Positions 24,912 to 34,775 of a stretch of 64,000 nucleotides of DNA are shown one piece after another (within the stretch, counting starts at the first letter, position 1; every line of letters begins with the position of its first letter). The translations under genes were made by a program, and so were the position numbers. This DNA is from Saccharothrix sp. S26. Lineage in GTDB: Bacteria > Actinomycetota > Actinomycetes > Mycobacteriales > Pseudonocardiaceae. The DNA lies in assembly GCF_021390395.1 (NCBI RefSeq), contig NZ_JAJUWT010000024.1, positions 62,001 to 126,000 of the forward strand, written 5' to 3'. The notes beneath the pieces were generated by a model. It saw nothing but the letters and a program-made list of their open reading frames with translations. It ran no database searches and was not told where the DNA came from.

Positions 24912-25709
24912 GTGAACGAGGCGCTCGACCGCGCGGCGGAGCTGATCTCCTCCGCCGACGCGGTACTGGTGTGCGCGGGCGCCGGGATGGGCGTGGACTC
25001 GGGCCTGCCCGACTTCCGCGGCGCCACCGGCTTCTGGCAGGCCTACCCGCCCTACGAACGGCTCGGCCTGCGGTTCGAGGAGCTCGCCGACCCGGTGCAC
25101 TTCGTGGAGGACCCCACCCTCGCGTGGGGCTTCTACGGGCACCGGCTCGACCTGTACCGGCGCACGACGCCGCACGACGGGTTCCGCGTGCTGCGGGAGT
25201 GGGGCGCGCGGGTGTTCACCTCGAACGTGGACGGCCAGTTCCAGCGGGCCGGGTTCGCCGACGTGGCCGAGGTGCACGGGTCGATCCACCACCTCCAGTG
25301 CGTGGAGCCGTGCACGGACGACGTGTGGCCCGCCGACGACGTCGCGGTGGACGTCGACCCGGAGACGATGCGCGCGACCGGTCCGCTGCCGTCGTGCCGC
25401 AACTGCGGTGGGCTGGCGCGGCCGAACATCCTCATGTTCGGCGACTGGTCGTGGATCGGCGGGCCGTCGCAGAAGGCGTTGGACGCGCTCGCGCAGTGGC
25501 GGCGAGGGCGGCGCGACCTGGTCGTGCTCGAGGTCGGGGCCGGTGTCGCGGTGCCGACCGTGCGGCGTCAAGCGGAGCTGGCCAGCGCCGCGTCCGGGGC
25601 GTTGATCAGGATCAACCCGCGTGAGCCGCAGGTGCGGCACGGTCGCGGGGTGTCGCTGCCGCTGGGCGCGCTGGAGGCGCTCACGGAGCTGGCACGACGA
25701 ATCGGCTGA
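24912..25709 (+). CDS. Sir2-family NAD-dependent protein deacylase
   Basis: This 265-residue protein has the sirtuin motifs GAGMGVDSGLPDFRG (22-37), TSNVDGQF (103-110, with N105 and D107) and the catalytic His in EVHGS (H122). The zinc tetrad is C130-x3-C134 and C161-x2-C164, with a 26-residue spacer. A GDWSW segment replaces the more common GE.P sequence, placing it among the unusual bacterial sirtuins. It starts 10 bp after mhuD and its end overlaps the convergent nuclease gene by 29 bp. Substrate unknown. Confidence 0.85.
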   Translation: MNEALDRAAELISSADAVLVCAGAGMGVDSGLPDFRGATGFWQAYPPYERLGLRFEELADPVHFVEDPTLAWGFYGHRLDLYRRTTPHDGFRVLREWGARVFTSNVDGQFQRAGFADVAEVHGSIHHLQCVEPCTDDVWPADDVAVDVDPETMRATGPLPSCRNCGGLARPNILMFGDWSWIGGPSQKALDALAQWRRGRRDLVVLEVGAGVAVPTVRRQAELASAASGALIRINPREPQVRHGRGVSLPLGALEALTELARRIG

Positions 25710-26655
25710 CCACGGCCCGGTGGTCCGAGCCGGGCACGTCGACGACGGTGAACGCCTCCACCGGGCACCGGTCGTCCACGAGCACGTGGTCGATCGCCAC
25801 GGGCGGCGGCCACAGCGCGCCGCCCGACGGCCAGGTCGGGTGCAGGCCCGCGCCGGTCTCGTCGGCGGCGTCCACGTAGCCCGTGGCGAGCAGCCGGCGC
25901 AGGCCGACGTGGTCGAGGGTGGCGTTGAAGTCGCCCGCGAGCACGCGCACCGGGCCGTCCAGCTCCCGTTCCGGCAGGCCGGCCAGGTCGCGCTGCCACG
26001 TCCGCGGCCCCGCGTCCACCACGGGCGGCAGCGGGTGCACCGACAGCACCTCCAGGTCTCGGCCCGGCAGGTCGACCAGCGCACCCGCCTGGCGCAACGT
26101 GCTCGGCGGGGTGAGCGTGCGGGGCGACACCCGGTAGCGGGACGCGATGCCCGACCCCGAGCCGCCCGGCTCGTCCAGGAAGTGCCGGTGGGGCAGCACC
26201 TCGTCCAGGCCCGCGCGCTCGAGGTCGCGCACCATCGCGGGGGTCAGCTCCTGCATGGCCAGCACGTCCACGCGGTGCGCCTTCACCGCGGCCACCACCG
26301 CTTCCGCCTCGGCCTTGCCGACCAGCAGGTTCGCCGCCATCACGGTCACCTCGCGGCCCACGCCGACCGGCCGCGGGTCCGGGAACGCCCGCGGCGCGAC
26401 GGCCGCCACCAGCACCACGGCGACCAGCAGCGTGACCGTGCCGACCGCCCAGCGCCGCAGCAGCAGCGCCAGCACGCCCAGCACGACCCCGGCGGCGGTG
26501 AAGTAGGGCGTGAGGGCCGTCGTGGCGACCATGTGCCGGGTGCCGTCGATGCCCAGCAGCCGGGTGAACGCGGCGAGCAGGACCGCGACGGCCGCCACCA
26601 CCAGCAGGAACGTCGTGCTCTTGCGCCTGGTGCGGCGTTCCCCGGTGTCGACCAC
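25681..26655 (-). CDS. Endonuclease/exonuclease/phosphatase family membrane protein
   Basis: This 324-residue protein has three hydrophobic segments in the first 110 residues, then an EEP fold: MAANLLVG, AMQELTP (catalytic Glu), LSVHPLPPV, AGDFNAT, IDHVLV and PGSDHRAVVSRF. All the metal and catalytic residues of the DNase I/phosphatase superfamily are present. Membrane-bound EEP proteins in actinobacteria may be lipid phosphatases or secreted nucleases. GTG 26655 is the likely start, 18 bp from the divergent pcp gene. Confidence 0.83.
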   Translation of the reverse strand: MVDTGERRTRRKSTTFLLVVAAVAVLLAAFTRLLGIDGTRHMVATTALTPYFTAAGVVLGVLALLLRRWAVGTVTLLVAVVLVAAVAPRAFPDPRPVGVGREVTVMAANLLVGKAEAEAVVAAVKAHRVDVLAMQELTPAMVRDLERAGLDEVLPHRHFLDEPGGSGSGIASRYRVSPRTLTPPSTLRQAGALVDLPGRDLEVLSVHPLPPVVDAGPRTWQRDLAGLPERELDGPVRVLAGDFNATLDHVGLRRLLATGYVDAADETGAGLHPTWPSGGALWPPPVAIDHVLVDDRCPVEAFTVVDVPGSDHRAVVSRFVVPAP

Positions 26656-26673
26656 ACGATCTAGTCTGCCCGA

Positions 26674-27306
26674 GTGGACGTTTTGCTGACGGGCTTCGAA
26701 CCGTTCGGCGGCGAGGTGACCAACCCGTCGTGGGACGCGGTCGACGCGGTGCGACCGGACGGTTACCGGCTGACGAAGCTGCGGCTGCCGTGCGTGTTCG
26801 GGGACTCGATCGCCGCGCTGCGCGCCGCCCTGGCCGCCCGCGCCTACGACCTGGTGGTGTGCGCGGGGCAGGCGGGCGGCCGGGTCGGGATCACGCCGGA
26901 ACGCGTCGCGGTGAACCTGGACGACGCCCGGATCCCGGACAACGCGGGCGCGCGGCCGATCGACGAGCCGGTCGTGCCGGGCGGTCCGGCGGCGTACTTC
27001 ACCGGGCTGCCGGTGAAGGCGTGCGTGGCCGCGTTGCGGGCCGAGGGGATCCCCGCCTCGGTGTCGCACTCGGCGGGCACGTTCGTGTGCAACCACGTGT
27101 TCTACGGCCTCATGCACCTCATCGCGACCGAGCACCCGGACGTGCGCGGCGGGTTCGTGCACGTGCCGTTCTCGCCGGAGCAGGCCGAGGCGGGCGGCCA
27201 CCCCAGCCTGCCCGTCACCACCACGGCCCGGGCGTTGGAGCTGGTCATCCGCACGGCGCTGACCACGTCCACCGACCTGCGCACCACCGCGGGCGTCCTG
27301 CACTGA
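26674..27306 (+). CDS. pcp: Pyroglutamyl-peptidase I
   Basis: This 210-residue cysteine peptidase (family C15) removes N-terminal pyroglutamate from peptides. It has LLTGFEPFGGE.NPSW at the start, E77 in TPERVAVN, C139 in HSAGTFVCNHVFYG and H163 in VHVPFSP, the full Glu-Cys-His set at the usual positions. GTG 26674 is used. It is followed by a strong hairpin shared with clpC. Confidence 0.93.
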   Translation: MDVLLTGFEPFGGEVTNPSWDAVDAVRPDGYRLTKLRLPCVFGDSIAALRAALAARAYDLVVCAGQAGGRVGITPERVAVNLDDARIPDNAGARPIDEPVVPGGPAAYFTGLPVKACVAALRAEGIPASVSHSAGTFVCNHVFYGLMHLIATEHPDVRGGFVHVPFSPEQAEAGGHPSLPVTTTARALELVIRTALTTSTDLRTTAGVLH

Positions 27307-27320
27307 CCCCCTGAGCACGC

Positions 27321-27354
27321 GAAACGCCCCCCGGGCGAACCCGGGGGGCGTTTC
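27321..27354. terminator. Bidirectional terminator between pcp and clpC
   Basis: A perfect 15-bp stem (GAAACGCCCCCCGGG at 27321-27335, complement at 27340-27354) with a CGAA tetraloop. It sits between two convergent genes and would end transcription from both. Confidence 0.9.
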
Positions 27355-27366
27355 GTCGGCCGTGCG

Positions 27367-29925
<2,559 letters not shown>

Positions 29926-30099
29926 TCGCACTCCCTGACTGCTGCGCCGGCGGTCCTCGGGCTCACCCCTGGCCGACCGTCTGGCTGACCGTGGAGAGCG
30001 CGGCACCGTGGGACCACTGTAGTCGTCAGCCCCGACACTCTCAGTTCCCGATCGCAGGCAGCCGTCTTCGGGGATCTCTGACATCGGTACCAACGCGTG

Positions 30100-30114
30100 A
30101 TCTGCCAGGCAGAT
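30100..30114. promoter_or_regulatory. Short perfect dyad upstream of clpC
   Basis: ATCTGCCAGGCAGAT has 7-bp arms around one base. It is operator-like in size, 175 bp from the clpC start. The binding protein is unknown. Confidence 0.35.
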
Positions 30115-30130
30115 TCCACGGAACGGGTGT

Positions 30131-30148
30131 TGTCCGCTGAGCGCGAAC
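30131..30148 (-). promoter_or_regulatory. ClgR-like operator upstream of clpC
   Basis: TGTCCGCTGAGCGCGAAC fits 16 of 18 positions of the ClgR consensus I recall from Corynebacterium, WNNWCGCYNANRGCGWWS. ClgR activates clp genes in actinobacteria, so the location supports the call. Confidence 0.5.
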
Positions 30149-30216
30149 ATTCAACCGTTCGGCGACACCGGGGGTGACCGGGGTCACCGCCGCGGTGCGA
30201 GTTAGGGGAACCTCGG

Positions 30217-30235
30217 TAAGGTTAGGCAAGCCTCA
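30217..30235 (+). promoter_or_regulatory. IdeR/DmdR iron box upstream of the FhuF-like gene
   Basis: TAAGGTTAGGCAAGCCTCA matches the 19-bp IdeR consensus TTAGGTTAGGCTAACCTAA at 15 positions and lies 46 bp from the ATG. A weaker partial copy (TTAGGGGAACCT) precedes it at about 30202. It predicts repression by Fe(II)-loaded IdeR/DmdR. Confidence 0.78.
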
Positions 30236-30281
30236 ACCCCACGCTCCCCTGCCAACTGGAACCGACGAGGACCTTCTGGAC

Positions 30282-31082
30282 ATGACCGTACCGGTGAGGA
30301 CGACCGCGTGCGACGTGATGACGCCCGTCGCGCGGTCCTTGGGGCGGCTGTCGCTGTACGAGGGGTTCGAGCTGCGGTTCGGGTTGCCGGCGCAGCGCGG
30401 GGACTGGGTGCTGTGCTCGGATCTCACCGGCGAGCCGGAGCGGTTCGACGCGTGGCGCAAGGCGCTGGCCGAGTGGCTGCGCGAGCAGTACGGCGAGGCG
30501 CCCGACCGCACCACCGCCGGGTACGTCATGAGCTGGTACCTCAACGTCGTCGGCGTCCTGGGCGGCCTGCTGTTCCACACGGCGCGGCGCGTGCCGTCGC
30601 TGCGGCCCGAGGACGTGGCGATCAAGGTGGCGGCGGAGGGCCGGCCGCACGTGGTCGGCCTGGCGCTGCTCAGCGACGACTTCGCGTGCCTGCCCGACGA
30701 CCCCGAGGGCGACCACCCGGCGGCGACCGTGGTGGCCGACGAGACGGCGCTGGCGGCGCTGATGCGGGCCCGGTTCGCCGCGCACAGCGCCCGGTTCGTG
30801 GCCGCGTTCGGGCCGACCGTGCGGCTGGGGCGGCGGATGCTGTGGGCCGCGGCGACCGACGCCCTGGACACCGCGGCGTGGACGGCGGGTCAGCTGTGCG
30901 GCGACGAGACGGGCGGCGTGATGGACTCGGCGCTGCTGCTGCCGGCCAAGCTGGACCCGTTCACCTCGGCGTCGACCCTGAAGGCCACCGAGACCGGCTG
31001 GACCCGCCGCCGCGAGAGCTGCTGCTTCCACTACGTCCTGCCGAACGCCGAAGCCTGCTCCACCTGCCCCCGCGTCTGCTGA
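30282..31082 (+). CDS. FhuF-like siderophore-iron reductase (2Fe-2S)
   Basis: This 266-residue protein ends in the FhuF-type 2Fe-2S signature: C247-C248-x10-C259-x2-C262, plus a final C266. The N-terminal part is helical with YVMSWYLNVVGVLGGLLFHTARRVP, typical of the IucA/FhuF-like reductase fold. It should reduce ferric siderophores brought in by the convergent ABC transporter, releasing Fe(II) in the cytoplasm. ATG 30282 is downstream of an iron box. Its stop is followed by a palindromic repeat element shared with the end of the ATPase gene. Confidence 0.86.
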   Translation: MTVPVRTTACDVMTPVARSLGRLSLYEGFELRFGLPAQRGDWVLCSDLTGEPERFDAWRKALAEWLREQYGEAPDRTTAGYVMSWYLNVVGVLGGLLFHTARRVPSLRPEDVAIKVAAEGRPHVVGLALLSDDFACLPDDPEGDHPAATVVADETALAALMRARFAAHSARFVAAFGPTVRLGRRMLWAAATDALDTAAWTAGQLCGDETGGVMDSALLLPAKLDPFTSASTLKATETGWTRRRESCCFHYVLPNAEACSTCPRVC

Positions 31083-31089
31083 GCACCCC

Positions 31090-31209
31090 GAGCGTTCAAC
31101 TCGCCCGTCCCGAACGCAGGACACTCGCGTTCCGAACGTAGGACTCGCGCGAGAGTCCTACGTCCAGGTCGCGTGTGTCCTACGTTCGGAACACCCGGGT
31201 TCAACGCTC
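31090..31209. repeat. Palindromic intergenic repeat, copy 1 (GAACGTAGGACTC family)
   Basis: The element is bounded by 11-bp terminal inverted repeats with one mismatch (GAGCGTTCAAC at 31090-31100, GTTCAACGCTC at 31199-31209). Inside are two alternative hairpins: ACGTAGGACTC (31136-31146) with GAGTCCTACGT (31153-31163), or GTTCCGAACGTAGGA (31129-31143) with TCCTACGTTCGGAAC (31178-31192). Its right end supplies the stop codon of the minus-strand ATPase gene. A clear relative lies at 56246-56361. It could work as a bidirectional terminator. Confidence 0.85.
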
Positions 31210-32007
31210 AGGTGTGCGGTGGAGGTGGCCGATCGGGACGACCAGCGGGGTGCCCGTGACCGGGTCGGGGACGACGCGGGCGGCCAGGCCGAAGACCTCC
31301 AGCAGGTTCTCCTCGGTCAGCACCGCGGACGGTGCGCCGGCCACCACGATCCGGCCGTCCTTCATCGCGACCAGGCGGTCGGCGTAGCGGGCGGCCAGGT
31401 TCAGGTCGTGCAGCACCATCACCACGGTCCGGCCGAACTCCCGGTGCAGCCGCTGCACCAGGTCGAGCACGTCGATCTGGTGCGCCAGGTCCAGGTAGGT
31501 CGTCGGCTCGTCCAGCAGCAGCAGGTCGGTGCCCTGAGCCAGGGCCATCGAGAGCCACGCCCGCTGCCGCTGCCCGCCCGAGAGCTCGTCCACGGTCCGC
31601 TCGGCCAGCTCCGCCATGCCCGTCATCTCCAGGGCCGACGCCACCGCCGCCTCGTCCTGCGGCGACCACTGCCGGTACCACGCCTGGTGCGGGTGCCGCC
31701 CGCGCGCGACCAGCTCGGCCACGGTCAACCCCTCGGGTGCCTGCGGCGACTGCGGCAGCATCGCCAGCACCTTCGCCACCTCACGGGTCGGCGTGCGGTC
31801 GATGCGCTTGCCGTCCAGCACCACGGCACCGGCCCGCGCCGGCAGCAACCGCCCCAACGCCCGCAGCAACGTCGACTTGCCGCACCCGTTCGGGCCGATC
31901 ACCGCCGTCACCGAACCGGACAGCACGTCCAGGTCCAGCTCCGACACCACCAGCCTCTCCCCGTACCCGACGGACAGCGACTGCGCCTGAAGCCGAACAG
32001 CGGTCAT
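31201..32007 (-). CDS. Ferric-siderophore ABC transporter ATP-binding protein (FecE/FepC-like)
   Basis: This 268-residue ATPase has Walker A GPNGCGKST, signature LSGGQRQRAWLSMALAQG, Walker B LLLDEPTTYLD and H-loop VLHDLNLAARYAD. The YLDLAHQIDVL stretch is typical of iron-siderophore/vitamin B12 ATPases. ATG 32007 overlaps the stop of the permease gene in an ATGA junction, so translation is coupled. The last codons lie inside a palindromic repeat. Confidence 0.9.
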   Translation of the reverse strand: MTAVRLQAQSLSVGYGERLVVSELDLDVLSGSVTAVIGPNGCGKSTLLRALGRLLPARAGAVVLDGKRIDRTPTREVAKVLAMLPQSPQAPEGLTVAELVARGRHPHQAWYRQWSPQDEAAVASALEMTGMAELAERTVDELSGGQRQRAWLSMALAQGTDLLLLDEPTTYLDLAHQIDVLDLVQRLHREFGRTVVMVLHDLNLAARYADRLVAMKDGRIVVAGAPSAVLTEENLLEVFGLAARVVPDPVTGTPLVVPIGHLHRTPER

Positions 32008-33053
32008 ACCCGTGCCTCCCGGCGACTGCGGACGAGCAGGTACATCAGGTACGGCGCGCCGAGCACCGCGGTCACCACGCCGACCGGCAGCTCGAACCCG
32101 CCGAACGCCAGCCGCGCGACCAGGTCCGACACCACCACGAGCAGCCCGCCGACCACGGCGGAGCCCAGCAGCGGCGGCGTGGCGGTCCCGGCCAGCCGCA
32201 GCGCGATCTGCGGTGACGCCAGCGCCACGAACGCCACCGGCCCGGCCGAAGCGGTGGCCACCGCCGCCAGCACGACCGCCAGCAGCAGCATCACGCCGCG
32301 CGCACCGTCGAGCCGCACGCCCAGCCCGCGCACGGTGTCGTCGTCGAACCGCAGCGCGCCCAGCAGCCTCGACCCGACCAGGGCCGCCGGGATCAGCACC
32401 GCCAGCGCCGCCCCGACCGGCACGACGTGCTCCCACCCGCGCCCGTTGAGGCTGCCGGTGATCCACACCATCACCCGCGCCGCGTCGGTCACGTCGCCGA
32501 CGGTCAGCAGGTAGTGGGTGAAGTTGCCGGTCACGGCCGAGATGCCGATGCCGACGAGCACCAGCCGGAACCCCTCGATCCCGCGCCGCCACGCCAGGCC
32601 GTAGACGAGCAGCCCGGCCAGCAGCCCGCCGCCCAGCGCCGCCAGCGGCACGCCGACCGCCGCCGTGGTCCCGCCGACCGCGCCCATCGACCCGGCGAAC
32701 GTGATCACGGTGACCGCACCCGCACCGGCACCCCACGTAACGCCGAGGATGTCCGGGCTGGCCAGCGCGTTGCGCGCGATCGACTGGAAGATCGCGCCCG
32801 CCACCCCGAGCGCCGCGCCCACGAACACCCCGGTCAACGCCCGCGGCAACCGCAGGTCCAGCACGATGAACCGCTGGCCCCGCTGCCCGCCGCCCAGCAG
32901 CACGTCGAACACCTGCCCCAACGGGATCGGGAAGTCGCCGCGCGCCACGCTCACCGCACCCGCCAGCACGACCAGCCCCAGCCCCACGACCACCAGGGCG
33001 AACGGCCGCCACCGCAGCGGACCGGACACGGGCCCGACCCGGAAGCCCTTCAC
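32004..33053 (-). CDS. Ferric-siderophore ABC transporter permease (FecCD family, FepG-like)
   Basis: This 349-residue membrane protein of the BtuCD/FecCD type has VLDLRLPRALTGVFVGAALGVAGAIFQSIARNALASPDILGV near the N-terminus and FVALASPQIALRLAGTATPPLL later, with about ten helices. GTG 33053 overlaps the preceding permease stop (GTGA). It forms a heterodimer with that permease. Confidence 0.9.
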   Translation of the reverse strand: MKGFRVGPVSGPLRWRPFALVVVGLGLVVLAGAVSVARGDFPIPLGQVFDVLLGGGQRGQRFIVLDLRLPRALTGVFVGAALGVAGAIFQSIARNALASPDILGVTWGAGAGAVTVITFAGSMGAVGGTTAAVGVPLAALGGGLLAGLLVYGLAWRRGIEGFRLVLVGIGISAVTGNFTHYLLTVGDVTDAARVMVWITGSLNGRGWEHVVPVGAALAVLIPAALVGSRLLGALRFDDDTVRGLGVRLDGARGVMLLLAVVLAAVATASAGPVAFVALASPQIALRLAGTATPPLLGSAVVGGLLVVVSDLVARLAFGGFELPVGVVTAVLGAPYLMYLLVRSRREARV

Positions 33054-34039
33054 AGCTTCACCAGCTTCCGCCGCCGCACCAGGGCGATGAAGAACGGCGC
33101 GCCGACCAGGGCCATCACGACCCCGACCTCCAGTTCACCCGGCCGGGTGACGACCCGCCCGAGGACGTCCGCCACCAGCAGCACGATCGCCCCGATCACC
33201 CCGGCGAACGGCAGCAGCCACCGGTAGTCCGGCCCGGTCAGGGCGCGCGCCGCGTGCGGCACGACCAGCCCGAGGAACCCGATCGGCCCGCACACCGCCA
33301 CCGCACCGCCCACCAGCAACGTCGTGGCGACCACCCCGACGACCCGGGTCGCCACCACCCGCTGCCCCAGCGACCTGGCCACGTCGTCACCGAGCGCCAG
33401 CGCGTTCAGCCCGGCCGCGTTCGCGCCCGCCAGCACCAGCCCGAGCACCAGGAACGGCAGCACCTGCCACAGCAGCTCGACGTCGCGCCCGCCGATGCCG
33501 CCGACCTGCCAGAACCGGAACGCGTCGAGGCTCTGCCGGTCCAGCAGCACCAGCGCCGACACCAGGCCGTGCATGAGCGCGCTGACCGCCGCGCCGGCCA
33601 GCGCCAGCGTGACCGGGGTCGGCCCGCTGCGCCCGGAGCCGAGCAGGAACACCACGACGCTGGCCGCCAACGCGCCGCCGAACGCGAACCACACGTACCC
33701 GTAGAGGCTGGTCACGCCCAACGTGAAGATCGACAGCACGACGGCGAACGCCGCGCCCTGCGTGACGCCGAGGATGCCGGGGTCGGCCAGCGGGTTGCGG
33801 GTGTGGCCCTGCATCAGCGCGCCGCCGACGCCCAGCGCCACCCCGACCGCGATGCCGATCACCGTGCGCGGCACCCGCAGCTCGCGCACGACCAGGTCGT
33901 TCTCCAGCCCGGTGGGCGCGGTCAGCGCGTGCCAGACGTCGGCGAGCGGGATGTCCTTCGCGCCGATGGCGACGCTGGCCAGCGCGACCAGGACCAGGAG
34001 GCCGACGAGCAGGGCCAGGCGGGTGCTGCGGAGGGCCAA
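33050..34039 (-). CDS. Ferric-siderophore ABC transporter permease (FecCD family, FepD-like)
   Basis: This FecCD-type permease of about 329 residues has RELRVPRTVIGIAVGVALGVGGALMQGHTRNPLADPGILGVTQGAA and GFLGLVVPHAARALTGPDYRW. TTG 34039 is chosen as the start because GGAGGAG lies 9 bp in front. GTG 34057 (six codons longer) is possible but lacks a ribosome-binding site. An iron box lies 36-54 bp upstream of the TTG. No siderophore-binding lipoprotein gene is present in this locus, so the binding protein must be encoded elsewhere. Confidence 0.88.
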   Translation of the reverse strand: MALRSTRLALLVGLLVLVALASVAIGAKDIPLADVWHALTAPTGLENDLVVRELRVPRTVIGIAVGVALGVGGALMQGHTRNPLADPGILGVTQGAAFAVVLSIFTLGVTSLYGYVWFAFGGALAASVVVFLLGSGRSGPTPVTLALAGAAVSALMHGLVSALVLLDRQSLDAFRFWQVGGIGGRDVELLWQVLPFLVLGLVLAGANAAGLNALALGDDVARSLGQRVVATRVVGVVATTLLVGGAVAVCGPIGFLGLVVPHAARALTGPDYRWLLPFAGVIGAIVLLVADVLGRVVTRPGELEVGVVMALVGAPFFIALVRRRKLVKL

Positions 34040-34074
34040 CGCGCTCGCTCCTCCCACCGCGACCCGACCTTCGG

Positions 34075-34093
34075 TGAGGTGAGCCTAACCGAA
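34075..34093 (-). promoter_or_regulatory. IdeR/DmdR iron box upstream of the siderophore transporter
   Basis: Read on the minus strand, TTCGGTTAGGCTCACCTCA matches 16 of 19 bases of the IdeR consensus. It lies directly upstream of the first permease gene and, with the box at 30217, brackets the whole iron locus. Confidence 0.82.
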
Positions 34094-34232
34094 CACGCAC
34101 CGGTCACCGCCGGGCACGCTGAGTGCCGCCGAACGGGCGAGTCGAAGATCACCTGGGTGCACGGTCGCCTGATCCGCTCATCGCCGGACGCGGAATGGAT
34201 CTTCAAACACCGCGGCCGACCCGGAAAAACAA

Positions 34233-34266
34233 CGAAGGGGCACCGGAAGAATCCGGTGCCCCTTCG
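34233..34266 (-). terminator. Rho-independent terminator of lsr2
   Basis: A perfect 15-bp stem (CGAAGGGGCACCGGA at 34233-34247, complement at 34252-34266) with a 4-nt loop. Read on the minus strand it is followed by TTGTTTTT, so it is oriented to end lsr2 transcripts. It lies 47 bp past the lsr2 stop. Confidence 0.9.
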
Positions 34267-34313
34267 TCGATTGACGTAATTGCCGTGGCCTGGGCCACGT
34301 CCCGCACGTCGCG

Positions 34314-34661
34314 TCAGCCCTGCTGGTGGTAAGCCTCCAGCACCTCGGCCGGGATGCGACCGCGATCGGACACCTTCATGCCCTGCTTGCGGGCCCACTC
34401 CCGAATCGCCTGGTTCTGCTCGCGATCCGCCGAAGCCGGACGAGCCGCCTTCACACCGGCCGGACGACCCGGGCCGCGCTTGCGGCCACCCGCCTTGCGG
34501 GCACTGGCGACGAAGTCGGCGAGAGCGTCGCGGAGCCTGGACGCATTGTCCGCAGAAAGGTCGATCTCGTAGGACACACCGTCCAATCCGAAGCCGACCG
34601 TCTCCTCGGCCTTCCCACCGTCCAGGTCATCGACCAGGGTCACGGTGACCTTCTGCGCCAT
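34314..34661 (-). CDS. lsr2: Lsr2, nucleoid-associated protein and xenogeneic silencer
   Basis: This 115-residue protein matches Lsr2 throughout: [15 protein letters not shown] at the start (oligomerisation domain), [18 protein letters not shown], a basic linker, and the C-terminal DNA-binding domain with the minor-groove RGR motif in [15 protein letters not shown]. It coats AT-rich DNA and silences horizontally acquired genes. AGGAGG lies 7 bp before ATG 34661. It sits between lysS and the iron locus and has its own terminator (34233-34266). Confidence 0.97.
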   Translation of the reverse strand: MAQKVTVTLVDDLDGGKAEETVGFGLDGVSYEIDLSADNASRLRDALADFVASARKAGGRKRGPGRPAGVKAARPASADREQNQAIREWARKQGMKVSDRGRIPAEVLEAYHQQG

Positions 34662-34775
34662 GCGTATCCTCCTGGACTCGAATGCGCGGTGTTCCCCGAC
34701 CGCGACCTAAAGCATTGGCGAGTGCAGGTTAGCGCACAAGTGCGGGAATGCGCCGCCCGGAGTCCGAGAAGTTAC

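Larger units (their letters stand above)
29926..30281. other. Divergent control region between clpC and the FhuF-like gene
   Basis: No gene fits in these 356 bp. They contain a ClgR-like box (30131-30148), a 15-nt perfect dyad (30100-30114) and an iron box (30217-30235), listed separately. The long clpC leader (over 170 bp) is in line with known clpC genes, which have several promoters. Confidence 0.6.
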
